Shown piece after piece: positions 1 to 11,930 of a DNA stretch of 64,000 nucleotides. The position numbers and the translations under genes are program-made. Under the pieces are notes generated by a model. The model was not told the origin of the DNA. It did no database searches and was given only the letters and a program-made list of their open reading frames with translations. The stretch spans positions 2,418,001 to 2,482,000 of the forward strand of contig OU744451.1 of the NCBI GenBank assembly GCA_916610825.1, in the 5' to 3' direction. The DNA comes from Haliclystus octoradiatus. Its lineage: Eukaryota; Cnidaria; Staurozoa; Stauromedusae; Haliclystidae. Within the stretch, counting starts at the first letter, position 1. Each line of letters starts with the position of its first letter.

Positions 1-640
1 TCTAGTATTAATGTAAATCTATCCATTATGATGTAGCAATAATGGTAATATTCCCATAATGATCTAGCAATGAGTAAATTGTATCCAGGCTGCTCTAGTA
101 ATGAACTAGAAATAATGTACATCTACCCTCTATGATTTAGTAATAATGTACATATACCCAATGTGATCTACAAGTAATGTGCATATACCCACTATGATCT
201 AGAAATTATGTACATCTACCCACTTTGATCTAGCAATGAGTCAAGTGTATCCAGGCTGATCTGGCAATGATCTAGAACTAGTGTAAATATACCCACTATG
301 ATCTAGAAATAATGTACATATACCTACTATGATCTGGAAATTATGTTCATCTACCCACTTTGATCTAACAATGAGTCAATTGTATCCACGCTGATCTGGA
401 AATGATCTAGAAATTGTGTACATATACCCACTATGATCTAGAAATAATGTACATATACCCACTATGATCTACAAATTATGTACATCTACCCACTTTGATC
501 TAGCAATGAGTCAAGTGTAAATCATGCTGATCTAGGAATGATCTAGAAAGGAAAAACTTTTGTCAACTGTAATCTCTCAGTGATCTAGTAATTATTTAAA
601 TCTACACACTATGATCTAGCAATACATATCAAACTTAAGG
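1..640. repeat. TCTAG-rich satellite block 1
   Basis: Monomers of about 31 bp built on ATGATCTAGAAATAATGTAC followed by ATATACCCACT, mixed with variants carrying AGCAATGAGTCAA and GCTGATCTGG. A diagnostic variant (GATCTxxAAATTATGT) recurs at 196, 331 and 466, giving a higher-order period of 135 bp. The flank at 587-790 is repeated almost exactly at 2746-2957, after the second block, so array and flank were duplicated together. No coding capacity. Confidence 0.85.
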
Positions 641-790
641 GTGACATCCCCTTTGATCTTCTGCGGCATTCAATATTCAAAATTGTGGCCGCTAAGAAGG
701 CTTACTACTTAAAATAGTTTAAAACGTTAAAAATTTAATGCTTTATAACGCAAATCTATGAATGAAACTATGGAATCCATTAGATAAATA

Positions 791-1914
791 TACAAGTTTG
801 AAAATAACGTCAACGATTTTTCTTTATTAGATAGTTTGGGCTCGGGAAATCGTGATTATCTTCCATGAAGTTTTCTCCGTGAAATTTGTTGTGTTTACTA
901 TGGTTTGAAATTCCTGCGCATAGGAGCTGCCTTTATTAGAGCCCAGGGCAAATTTATGATTCACAATATCCCGGATGAACAAACAGATTTTGGATCAGCG
1001 TTTTTCAAGGATTGTTTCCATATCAAATTTGTCGTATTTCGTTGAGGTTTAATATCAAGATTTTGCTGCTTTTCGAGATGTAAGCCAATTTTTTTTTTTG
1101 CGTTTATTAGTTTACAACTACTTGGTAGCCATGTGGCTGTATCTTCTTCGGAGAATGATAACGATGACAGCAACTCTGTCACTCTGATTCTGTTCTGAGC
1201 AACGATCATCATAATCATCAGAAAATAATGGACTTAATGAATTATAAAATGTGGTCAGTTTACAGTTAGCTACTATTCATGCAGAGTCGAGCTGCATACA
1301 AACATTTTCTATAATTTGTATGAGTAGGCCCCTATCAAGTATTATATAACAGAATGTTTCCAAATTTGAAGTTTACAGTTTTTTACATTTTAGCTAATAT
1401 CAATGCGCAAGTTAAGTTTCTTATAATGAATTTGTATAATTTGCATGTATCAGTATCTAGTAAAATACCAACGATATCAGCTATGGATTTCTTAAAATCC
1501 TTGATGTATGGAATGTTGATTACAGTTTCTATACAGGTTTGCTTCGATCTTCGATGATGTTTTATTCTTTTGTCTCTTCTAATATTTCACAGTTGTAACT
1601 TAACATTATTCAGCACTTATGTCATAAAATTATTCTGAAAACAGCTGTTATGAATGATATGGACATTGAATTATAGGTAAATTTATTTTCTTATTATTGC
1701 GACTTTCTTGTTCTTGCTTGAGCGCTGAACGTTGTTGTTGACATGATGTTTTCTTTTGAGACAGTTAAGAAAATGACGGAGACAGGGGCTTCGGCAAGTT
1801 TATTGCGAATGTGTATTGTGGTAAATCTAGACCTCAGAAATTTACCAAAATGTCACCCCTCAACAGAAAAGAGTTTGATATGAAGTGACTGATAAGCTCT
1901 ATTATCTATATATG
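791..1914. other. Unique spacer between satellite blocks
   Basis: No gene recognised. An 85-codon minus-strand frame (961-1218) has no recognisable motif and unremarkable composition. The rest is AT-rich with scattered stops. Confidence 0.5.
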
Positions 1915-2956
1915 ATCTAGAATGAACAAACATTTATGCACTATGAATTACTGATGATCCAATAGTATTGTACATTCACCCACTATGATGTAGCAATAAT
2001 GGTAATATACCCACTATGATCTAGCAATGAGTCAATTATATCCACGCTGATCTGGAAATGATCTAGAAATAATGTGAATCTACCAACTATAATCTAGTAA
2101 TAATGTAAATATACCCACTGTAATCTAGGAATAATGTACATATGCCCAATATGATATAGCAATGAGTCACTTGTACCCAATTTGATCTAGTAATGATCTC
2201 GTGAAAATCTAAATCTCCCCACTATGATGTAGCAATAATGGTAATATACCCACTATGATCTAGCAATGACTCAATTGCATCCACGCTGATCTAGTAATGA
2301 TCTGGAAATAATGTACATCTACCCACTATGATCTAGTAATAATGTACATTAACCCAATGTGATCTAGAACTAATGTACATATACCACTGTGGTCTAGAAA
2401 TAACGTACATATACCCATTTTGATCTTGATCTAGAAATTTTGTACATCTATCCACTATGATCTAGCAATGAGTCAAGTGTATCCAGGCTGATCTGGCAAT
2501 GATCTAGAAATAGTGTACATATACCCACTATAATGTAGCAACAATTGTAATATACCCACTATGATCTAGCAATGAGTCCATTGTATCCAGGCTGATCTAG
2601 TAATAATCTAAAAATAATGTACATATACCCACTATGATCTAGAAATTATGTACATCTACCCACTTTGATCTAGCAATGAGTCAAGTGTAATCATGCTGAT
2701 CTAGGAATGATCTAGAAAGAAGAAATTTTGTCAACTGTAATCTATCAGTGATCTAGTAATTATTTAAATCTAAACACTATGATCTAGCAATACATATCAA
2801 ACTTAAGGGTGACATCCCCTTTGATCATCTGCCGCATTCAATATTCAAAATTGTGGCCGCTAAAAATGCTTACTACTTAAAATAGTTTAAAACGTTAAAA
2901 ATCTCATGCTTTAGAACGCAAATCTATGAATGAAACTATGGAATCCATTAGATAAA
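1915..2956. repeat. TCTAG-rich satellite block 2 with duplicated flank
   Basis: Same monomer set as the block at 1-640 (CTATGATCTAGCAATGAGTC, TAATGTACATATACCCACT), less regular. Its right flank (2746-2957) matches 587-790, including the CTTAAGGGTGACATCCCCTT stretch. It runs directly into the 3-kb tandem unit that starts with CTAGCAATGAGTGTGGTCC. Confidence 0.8.
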
Positions 2957-5900
2957 CTAGCAATGAGTGTGGTCCATTACGGACCTTCTATGATAAAACT
3001 TTCAGATCACTTATAATTAAACAATTGACTAAGCTGACTATCGCTGTATAATACGGAGTCTGAACTCTGGAGGAGAACATGAGACACAATACGCATTGAA
3101 ACGATGTAGCATTAATCGATACATCTTAATCATTCCTTTAATAAAAATTTAATTTATTTCACATCAACTGAGTCGATTGAAATGTATAATTTAATGTAGC
3201 TTTGTCTACATAGAAAAACTTTATTTTATGTGCTGAAAGGAGGCCAGAACACATTAATTATAATAAATTACAAATACTCAGTCAAATTTCGAAATCTGAA
3301 ACTATCCATAAAAAATCACTTCAAATCTGATCCGATCCGAAGATCTAAAATATTAACCCGAATCTGACCCGATACGATCGGATCGCGTTCGGTTCGGATT
3401 CATAAATCTTTATTGCAATATATACAACACTAATGTGGTGTTCACAAAATAACGCCGTCAAAGTGTGGCTAGTGAAACTCGTGGCATTGCATGCGATAGA
3501 TTCAATATTAAATTAATTTAGCTTCAACAAGACACATGGTCCACTGATTTCTGTTATTAACATGATCAAACGATATCTTTTGTTAATTAAAAATGATTTA
3601 CTGCTTCATATTAAAAAAAAAGAAAAATCGTTGATAAAAGGTTGCCGAATGGCGGATTTGAACTGACGACAATGAAATTATTATACCAGAGCATTAACCA
3701 ATTAGCCACTGCGTTACTTACTGATATCAGCGCTTTGATGACCTTATCAAAAAACCTACTGCTTTGACAACGTTTTATTGAACAAGGCCTACCCACGCGC
3801 GTGTATTGAATTTCAAATTATATATATAATCTGAAAATATTATGATATGATACTATGAGCCTATATATTTTTGATCTTTGCAATCTCAGCAAGTATGCCT
3901 GAGATTTTCATGGCAGTCTATCAAAATACTAAGAGTTCGTTGAAATTAAAATATTATAAGTAAAAAAAAGATCTGAAAAATTGACCTCATAGTGGTTATT
4001 GTTATCAAATTTTCCAGAATAATAGCATCAACATTCTTTTAAAAGGAAATTAAATTCTATAATAAATCGCTATACTAATTCGATATTGATATTATGTTAC
4101 ATCTTGTCGTCAATATTTCTACGCGCTATTTATAATACATTACAGATGTCGAATGAAAGGAAAGATGATTATGAATAAATTAATTATTTTGATAGAAAAA
4201 CGAAAACAACTCATTTTTCCAGATTCGTGATATGCTTAATTTATTCAGAATTTATTGAAACGGACGCGATGGTTTATAGAGTTGAAATGTTTAGTGCAGC
4301 ATCAAAGATATAAAATACCACAGCCGATGGTAATATTTAAATGCTCATGTTATGATGTCTGACGAAAAGGATAATTTACTATGTAGAAAATGAATCTACT
4401 TTACCATGCATTTGATCACGATATGAAATGATCATTTTTGTCAGAATTAATTCGAATAAAAAACAATTTATATTTTATTCTTATCGGGCTTACATTCTCC
4501 TTCGATAAAATATGGTTGTTAACTTATTATTGATTGGTGTATTAACTCAGAGAACCTGCTATTATGTATTTAATTGTTGTTCGGAGATCATGCCGCTCGT
4601 ATAGTTTTTATTTGGATCTCATTTGGAAAATGGTAAGTTGTATTTTAATAAATATTGTTTGCTATGATCGATTATTTCATGCAACCTTTTCGCTTTTTAA
4701 TTTTGTAACACAAGGTTTGTTACACGCAACCAAACTGCATTAACTATTGAAAAATGATTTTGAATTATGCTTTTCTGTTTTTAAAGTTGAAATCCATTTT
4801 TGAAAGTTGAAAATATTATAATTATTATTATTTATCACAAATCATACGCTCAATTCAATTTAACTTTGTTGAATTTGATATACCTGAAATTAACTTTTGA
4901 TTTTAACTATTAAATGTTGATCAACGATAATAACAAGACACCGCTATTTTTATTCTCGAAACTGTAGTAACATACTGTGTCTTATTCTTATAGCAAGTCA
5001 ACAAAATGAATTTTAATTTTAATCGATGCCTATAATTCCTTCGTTAGTTATGGAAGCAAAATCTGAAAATAAATGGCTGCCTGCTCAAAACCAAATGATT
5101 CATATTTTTATATTAAATAATAAATTATAGAAATACTTTTGTGCAATGCCTTGATTAATTCTAAACTCTATAATTTTATACTGTAGACAGATAATCTATT
5201 CGAACTTTGAATATTTTTCGAATTGATCGAACGCCAACGTCATTTTGAAAATTCTTGCAAGTTAATTTGTTTTTATGCCCCGCGATAGATTATTCATTTC
5301 AAAACAGATTGTTTGCTCAGTGTTCTCACAAATTATATATCAAATTAGCCTTTTTAAAAGTGAAATGTTTTGTATCTCGATTTTGGTAAAAGTAATGAAC
5401 GGCATTTTGTTTCATTAATAAACTAAATTAAGACCTAAAGTCTCTTTAATTTCATCGCGTTTGTGCCGTGCTATATGTATTGCTGATATCAACACTACAT
5501 GAAATAGGTCTACGTTTCTTTGATTTCAAAACATATTTTGTCTGGCCTAGTTATACTGGTAATTCAATGTAACTCAGTATTTCCTTCAGTTTTAAGTTTC
5601 ACTTGTTCAAACTATTTACACGCAGCTTTTAGATTCAAAGCAAAATATTTTTGTTCTGGGGATTTCAATTTGAATTCGATTTGGCTGCCCGCTAGATTAT
5701 CGACCTATGAAATTTTTCAAAATCTCTGAATTTTTTAATGCAAGGATATCAAATAAAATATCAGATGAAGTATATTATTTTAAAACAACGTCATAGACCC
5801 ATACTTTTCATACAACAAATTTGTTACTGTACACGGTTATCTCGACACAAATGTTTGCATAATTTCCCGGCAACGGATTATCCGTATTATATCGCCAGTA

Positions 5901-5958
5901 AGACGTACATAAGTCGCGGACAGACACAGAAATATCGAAATATAGAAATATTGTGATA
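2957..5958. repeat. 3-kb tandem unit, copy 1
   Basis: Starts CTAGCAATGAGTGTGGTCCA and aligns along its whole length with 5959-8984, with scattered substitutions and small indels. Inside are a GC-rich imperfect palindrome rich in GATCCGATCCGAA and CGTTCGGTTCGG (about 3330-3412), a tRNA-like stretch, and long AT-rich sequence. No transposase, RT or terminal repeats seen, so its nature is unknown. The last 190 bp differ from copy 2 by about one base and stay open for 62 codons in both. Confidence 0.9.
3643..3720 (-). other. tRNA-like sequence (tRNA pseudogene or SINE head), copy 1
   Basis: Read on the minus strand, TGGCTAATTGGTTAATGC resembles a tRNA A box and GTTCAAATCCG a B box at about the right spacing. 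The T-stem and acceptor stem do not pair, so it is not a functional tRNA. It could be a decayed tRNA-derived SINE carried inside the 3-kb unit. Confidence 0.5.
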
Positions 5959-8900
5959 CTAGCAATGAGTGTAGTCCATTATGGACCTTCTATGATAAAA
6001 ATTTCAGATCACTTATAATTAAACAATTGACTAAGCTGACTATCGCTGTATAATACGGAGTATGAACTCTGGAAGAGAACATGAGACACAATACGCATTG
6101 AAACGATGTAGCATTAATCAATACATCTTAATCATTCCTTTAATAAAAATTCAATTTATTTCACATCAATTGAGTCGATTGAAATGTATAATTTAACGTA
6201 GCTATCTCTACATAAAAAACCTTTACTTTATGTGTTGAAAGGAAACCAGAACACATTAATTATTATGAATTACAAATATTCAGTCAAATTTCGAAATATG
6301 AAACTATCCATAAAAAATCACTTCAAATCCGATCCGATCCGAAGACCTAATATATTAACCCGAATCTGACCCGATACGATTAAATCGCGTTCGGTTCGGA
6401 TTGATAAATCTTCATTGCAATACATACAACACTAATGTGGTGTTCACAAAATAACGCCGTCAAGGTGAGGCCGGTCAAACTCGTGGCATCGCATGTAATA
6501 TATTCAATATTAAATTAATTTAGCTTCGACAAGACACATGGTCCACTAATTTCTGTTATTAACATGATCAAACGATATCTTTTGTTAATTAACAATGATT
6601 TACTGCTTCATATTAAAAAAAAAATCAGAAAAATCGTTGATAAAAACTGCCGAATGGCGGATTTGATCTTACGACCCTAGTATTGTAATACCAGAGTATT
6701 AACCAATGAGCCAACCCCTTACTTACTGTAGTACACGCTTTGACTTTACTAATCAACAATCCTACTGCTTCGACAACGTATTACTGAACAAGGCGACAGC
6801 GCGTGTATTGATTTCCAATTATATATATAATCTGAAAATATTATGATATGATAGTATATGAGCCTATATATTTTTGATCTTTGTAATCTCAGCAAGTAGG
6901 CTTGTGATTTTCATGGCAGTCTATCAAAATACTAAGAGTTCGTTGAAAATAAAATTTTAAAAGTAAACAAAAGATGTGAAAAGTTGACCTCATAGTGCTT
7001 CTTGTTATCAAATTTTCCAGACTAATAGCATCAACATTCTTTTAAAAGGAAATAAAATTCTATAATAAATCGCTATACTAATTCGATATTGATATTATGT
7101 TACATCTTGTTGTCAATATTTCTACGCGCTATTTATAATACATTACAGATGTCGAATGAAAGAAAAGATGATTATGAATAAATTAATTATTTTGATAGAA
7201 AAACGAAAACAACTCATTTTGCCAGATTCGTGATATGCATATTTATTCAGAATTTATTGAAACGGACGCGATGGTTTATAGAGTGGAAATGTTTAGTGCA
7301 GCTTCAAAGATATAAATACCACAGCCGATGGTAATAATTAAATGCTCATGTTATGATGTCTGACGAAAAGGATAATTTACTATGTAGAAAATGAATCTAC
7401 TTTACCATGCATTTGATCACGATATGAAATGATCATTTTTGTCAGAATTATTTCGAATAAAAGACAATCTTTATTTTATTCTTATCGGGCGTACATTCTC
7501 CTTCGATAAAATATGGTTGTTAACTTATTATTGATTGGTGTATTAACTCAGAGAGCCCGCTATTATGTATTTAAATGTTGTTCGGAGATTATGCCGCTCG
7601 TATAGTTTTTATTTGGATCTCATTTGGAAAATGGTAAGTTGTATTTTAATAAATATTGTTTGCTATGATCGATTATTTCATGCAACCTTTTCGCCTTTTA
7701 TTTTTGTAACACAAGGTTTGTTACACTCATCCAAACTGTATTAACTATTTAAAAATGTTTTTAAATTATGTTTTTGTGCTTTTAAATTCAAAGCAAAATT
7801 TTTGAACGCTGAAAATATTATAATTATTATTATTTATCACAAATCATACGCTCAATTCAATTTAACTTTGTTAAATTTGATATACCTGAAATTTACTTTA
7901 TTAAATGTTGATCAACGATAATAACAAGACACCGCTATTTTTATTCTCGAAACTGTAGTAACATACTGTGTCTTATTCGTATAGCAAGTCAACAAAATGA
8001 AATTTTAATTTTTATCGATGCCTATAATTCCTTCGTTACTTATGGAAGCAAAATCTGAAAATAAAAGCCTTGCTGCTCAAAACCAAATGATTCGTTTTTT
8101 TATATTAAATAATAAATTATAGAAATACTTTTGTGCAATGCCTTGATTAATTCTAAACTCTATAATTTTAAACTGTAGACAGATAATCTATTCGAACTTT
8201 GAATATTTTTCGAATTGATCGAACGCCAACGTCATTTTGAAAATTCTTGCAAGTTAATTTGTTTTTATGCCCCGCGATAGATTATTCATTTCAAAACAGA
8301 TTGTTTGCTCAGTGTTCTCACAAGTTATATATCAAAATAGCCTTTTTAAATGTGAAATGTTTTGTATCTCGATTTTGGTAAAAGTAATGAACGGCATTTT
8401 GTTTCATTAATAAATTAAATTAAGACCTAAAGTCTCTTTAATTTCATAGCGTTTGTGCCGCGCTATATGTATTGCTGATATCAACACTACATGAAATAGG
8501 TCTACGTTTCTTTGATTTCAAAACATATTTTGTCTGGCCTAGTTATACTGGTAATTCAATGTAACTCAGTTTTTCGTATTGTTTTAATTATCATAAAACT
8601 GATTCAGTTTTAAGTTTCACTTGTTCAAACAATTTACACGCAGCTTTTAAATTCAAAGCAAAATATTTTTGTTCTTGGGATTTCAATTTGAATTCGATTT
8701 GGCTGCCCGCTAGATTATCGACCTATGAATTTTTTCAAAATCTCTGAATTTTTTAATGCAATGATATCAAATAAATTATCAGATGAAGTATATTATTTTA
8801 AAACAACGTCATAGACCCATACTTTTCATACAACAAATTTGTTACTGTACACGGTTATCTCGACACAAATGTTTGCATAATTTCCCGACAACGGATTATC

Positions 8901-8984
8901 CGTATTATATCGCCAGTAAGACGTACATAAGTCGCGGACAGACACAGAAATATCGAAATATAGAAATATAGAAATATTGTGATA
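5959..8984. repeat. 3-kb tandem unit, copy 2
   Basis: Direct repeat of 2957-5958 with no spacer. Differences include a 35-bp insertion near 8575-8610 and short AT indels. The copy ends in GAAATATTGTGATAT, where a minisatellite takes over. A fragment matching the 6900-7450 part is found inverted at 49430-50050, so the unit also exists in dispersed form. Confidence 0.9.
6648..6725 (-). other. tRNA-like sequence, copy 2
   Basis: Counterpart of 3643-3720 in the second 3-kb unit. The A-box-like and B-box-like blocks are recognisable but more diverged on the T-arm side (GATCAAATCC). Not expected to be a working tRNA. Confidence 0.4.
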
Positions 8985-9165
8985 TATAAACAGACAGTAT
9001 TATTAATATAAGTAGATTGTGATATATAAACAGACAGTATTATTAATATAAGTAGATATAAACAGACAGTATTATGTATATAAGTGATAGAAATATTGTG
9101 ATATATAAACAGACAGTATTATGTATATAAGTGATAAGTGATAAGTGATAAGTAGATTATCCTTT
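8985..9165. repeat. Minisatellite, ATAAACAGACAGTATTAT unit
   Basis: Four or so copies of a 38-bp unit containing ATATAAACAGACAGTATTAT and ATATAAGTAGATT, ending in short ATAAGTG iterations. It lies at the right edge of the tandem 3-kb array. Confidence 0.8.
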
Positions 9166-9329
9166 GTATATTGTGTTAATTTAAACCATATAAATAGTCC
9201 TGTAATAAACCGTAAAATTTTACTTGAAAATGATTGCATGATGGATTCGAAACATTGTTACTTTGTTTAGAAATTTAAAAATATATGCGATGAATTTTCT
9301 TGTAAAATAAGCTTCTTATTACATCTGTA

Positions 9330-10080
9330 ATTACTTATCATTAAGCATTAATTATAAATTTCATTGACCATCATGTTTGATCAGGTTTCCAAATCTATAA
9401 CTGTTTTAAACTATGGATATATGGGCTGCACTTAAGTATGTTTTGTAAGTCTCTATCATTTGTGACTGAGATCCTGACGATATTTTTTCAAAGATTGAAA
9501 TTACTTATGAAGAATTAGATTCAATTAATTATATTAAGCTCTTGCATCGCGTGTAATTGTATAAAAAAAGAAAAATAGACAAGAAAAAAAATGGAAAAAA
9601 AAAGAAAAAAAAGGAAAATAAATTGCAAAAAAAAGGAAACGAGAAAATGTAACATCAAATGTTTCCTTGAACTTTAATTTATTCAGAGAAAAGTTACACC
9701 ATTAAATTTTGCAACTACGCAATAAATTTTTGGGTTGCACAAATCCTTTAGGGACAAACAGAAAAGATTTTGGCTGCACTAAAAACTTTTGGGACTGGAA
9801 CATACATTTTAGGCTACACAAAAACTTTTTTGGGCAAATTAGATGCATTTTTGAGTTACACAGATACATTTTTGGGCTACACAGAATCATTGTTTGGTGA
9901 CATAGGGTGAATATAAATGTAAAAAAAGAGTTTTTTAAAAAGCTTTGAACTCATATTCAAAACGGTAATAATGTCACAAATAATAGAAAAGCAAGTTAAA
10001 TTTAATTGATTAAGAGAAAAGGTATGCATTTCGGGGCTACACAGATACATTTTGGGTGACATTGGGTTGAAATTTCCCAA
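9330..10080. repeat. Dispersed repeat with degenerate 21-bp tandem core, copy 1
   Basis: The left half (9330-9580) matches 59000-59260 and 59590-59790 (GGGCTGCA, GTGACTGAGATCCTGACGA, TTGCATCGC). The right half is a run of about 21-bp units near GGGCTACACAGATAAATTTTT, spaced so both strands stay open for about 62 codons. Other copies: 31790-33100, 58990-59575, 59576-60175, 60180-61210. Read on the minus strand it gives heptads such as CSPKxFL, probably a by-product of the 21-bp period. Confidence 0.75.
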
Positions 10081-10457
10081 TGTAATATTTCTAAATTAAT
10101 AATAACAATTTATATTGAAAGTGAATGTGAACAAAAATTGAAGTAAAAAAATAGATTGAAAAACTAAAACAGATTTGCAGTCCTCTTCAAAAAGATGATC
10201 AAGTCTCAATGTAGGATCATTAACTATCTCTGAATCAACATTCTTTAGTATAAACACTAGCCCAAATAAATACATGGTTAATTTTGATCACCTCACTATT
10301 CTACATATGGTTTTCAGAGATTACGGTCAATATAAATAATTTTTATTTTCTTTATTTCTATATTTCTATATTATTTATTACAAGCCTTCGGCTTGCGGCC
10401 TGCACCCGTGGCCAGTTGCGGATTCTCACATTGCAGATTGTCACATTGCTTACATTG

Positions 10458-10957
10458 NNNNNNNNNNNNNNNNNNNNNNNNNNNNNNNNNNNNNNNNNNN
10501 NNNNNNNNNNNNNNNNNNNNNNNNNNNNNNNNNNNNNNNNNNNNNNNNNNNNNNNNNNNNNNNNNNNNNNNNNNNNNNNNNNNNNNNNNNNNNNNNNNNN
10601 NNNNNNNNNNNNNNNNNNNNNNNNNNNNNNNNNNNNNNNNNNNNNNNNNNNNNNNNNNNNNNNNNNNNNNNNNNNNNNNNNNNNNNNNNNNNNNNNNNNN
10701 NNNNNNNNNNNNNNNNNNNNNNNNNNNNNNNNNNNNNNNNNNNNNNNNNNNNNNNNNNNNNNNNNNNNNNNNNNNNNNNNNNNNNNNNNNNNNNNNNNNN
10801 NNNNNNNNNNNNNNNNNNNNNNNNNNNNNNNNNNNNNNNNNNNNNNNNNNNNNNNNNNNNNNNNNNNNNNNNNNNNNNNNNNNNNNNNNNNNNNNNNNNN
10901 NNNNNNNNNNNNNNNNNNNNNNNNNNNNNNNNNNNNNNNNNNNNNNNNNNNNNNNNN
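10458..10957. other. Assembly gap (500 N)
   Basis: Exactly 500 N, which looks like a placeholder of arbitrary size. It interrupts the Penelope-like element: the sequence to its right stops in a CNC motif that in this family opens the Cys-rich linker before the GIY-YIG nuclease. Left of the gap (10378-10457) is a GC-rich stretch with CACATTGCAGATT-like iterations. Confidence 0.98.
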
Positions 10958-11785
10958 GCAGTTGCATAATTGCGCATTTTCTGTTGCTTCCATTTCTGTA
11001 TTTGTTAATTTCTTGTTGTGGTTAGTAATGATTGTTTTCATGTTGGAAGTACAACTGTAACTTACTTTTAGCGTGTTTTGATAGAAAATCTTATGTAGCT
11101 TGCTTTTCTTCGGAAAGTGCTTTTTGACTAAGTTGAGGAATGTTCGGCCAATGTTGCTTTTCACACTTTTGTTCAACGGTGGGTTAAACCATGCAACATT
11201 TCTCCTCCTTTTCCCTTTTCTACGGCTTGATATTGGCTCGTATTTTAAATTAGTAGTAGTGTGGTCACTCGCTATTAAGGCGTCTTCGTAAGTATTTTTG
11301 CTGTTTTCATAATAGTGTTATTAGATGATAAATTGGAGAGTCTTTGGTTAATTGCTATAGGTATATGTTATAGAATTGTAGGTGGATGATTAGAATTAGT
11401 GTCTATATATATAGGTTGGTCGTTAGTTTTTCTGTAGGGCTGGAATGTGCCATTGTTTAGGTTGAAGGTTATGTCTAAGAAGTCTACTGATTTGAGGTTG
11501 GTTTTTGATGTAATTTTTAATCCCATCTCTTTGAAAATGTTTGTTATTTTTCACCTGAATCTCTCAGTCTGTGGGCCGGATTTCTTTCGCATTACTGCCA
11601 AACCATCATCTCGGTAAAGTCCAATAGAGTGTCACCCAGAACTTTCGTAAGTTTGTCTAGTATAAATAAACCTACCAATTCGCAAATCTCTGCTCCGTCA
11701 TAACTGCCCATTGTGACGTCGAACAGGTTTGTGTGGCTTTTCTTTGACCATGCAGCTCCTTTATTAAATAGAACTGATTGACTTG
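10958..11785 (-). pseudogene. Penelope-like element RT, C-terminal half, broken
   Basis: On the minus strand, frame pieces read in order NLFDVTMGSYDGAEICELVG, then GLYRDDGLAVMRK (RT motif C region), TNLKSVDFLDITFNLN, PYRKTNDQPIYI, NSNHPPTILYNI, NVAWFNPPLNKSVKSNIGRT and KVSYSCTSNMK, ending CNC at the gap. From established knowledge of Penelope-like elements, this order (RT core, then WFNPP and Cys-rich linker, then GIY-YIG endonuclease) is characteristic. The endonuclease would fall in or beyond the gap. At least two frameshifts and stop codons (for example near 11270 and 11545) make it non-functional. The 5' part of the RT is missing here and a piece of it lies inverted next door. Confidence 0.75.
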
Positions 11786-11807
11786 CCTATTTACCCCCAC
11801 GATATTG

Positions 11808-11912
11808 GAGCAACAATTAGAAAAAGCTATATCATTTGCAAAAAACTTTACAACAATATCGGAAAGTGATACAAAAATTATCATGCACGCAAGGTAATCA
11901 GTTCTATTTAAT
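11808..11912 (+). pseudogene. Inverted 5' segment of the same Penelope-like RT
   Basis: The plus strand reads EQQLEKAISFAKNFTTISES then DTKIIMHAR and a stop. This is the RT segment that should lie just upstream of SVLFNKGAAWSKK in the minus-strand piece. It ends in a 17-bp perfect inverted repeat (11763-11779 versus 11896-11912) encoding the shared SVLFN boundary. Thus the 5' part is flipped relative to the 3' part, with a short overlap, as expected from twin priming or a similar 5' inversion during insertion. Confidence 0.7.
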
Positions 11913-11930
11913 CCACACAAACGTTCACGA

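Noticed and set aside
1..640. CRISPR-like array
   Set aside because: Monomers are directly adjacent and mutually diverged with no unique spacers. This is satellite DNA in an animal genome.
3643..3720. Functional tRNA gene
   Set aside because: Promoter boxes are recognisable, but the T and acceptor stems do not pair.
5738..5956. 62-72-codon frame repeated at 8783-8971
   Set aside because: Conserved in both 3-kb copies with one residue change, but short, with no motif, and explained by recent duplication or gene conversion. Kept only as a remark on the unit.
10284..11176. Several 175-272-residue frames across 10.3-11.2 kb
   Set aside because: Open only because the 500-N gap contains no stops; only the minus-strand Penelope-like part right of the gap is meaningful.
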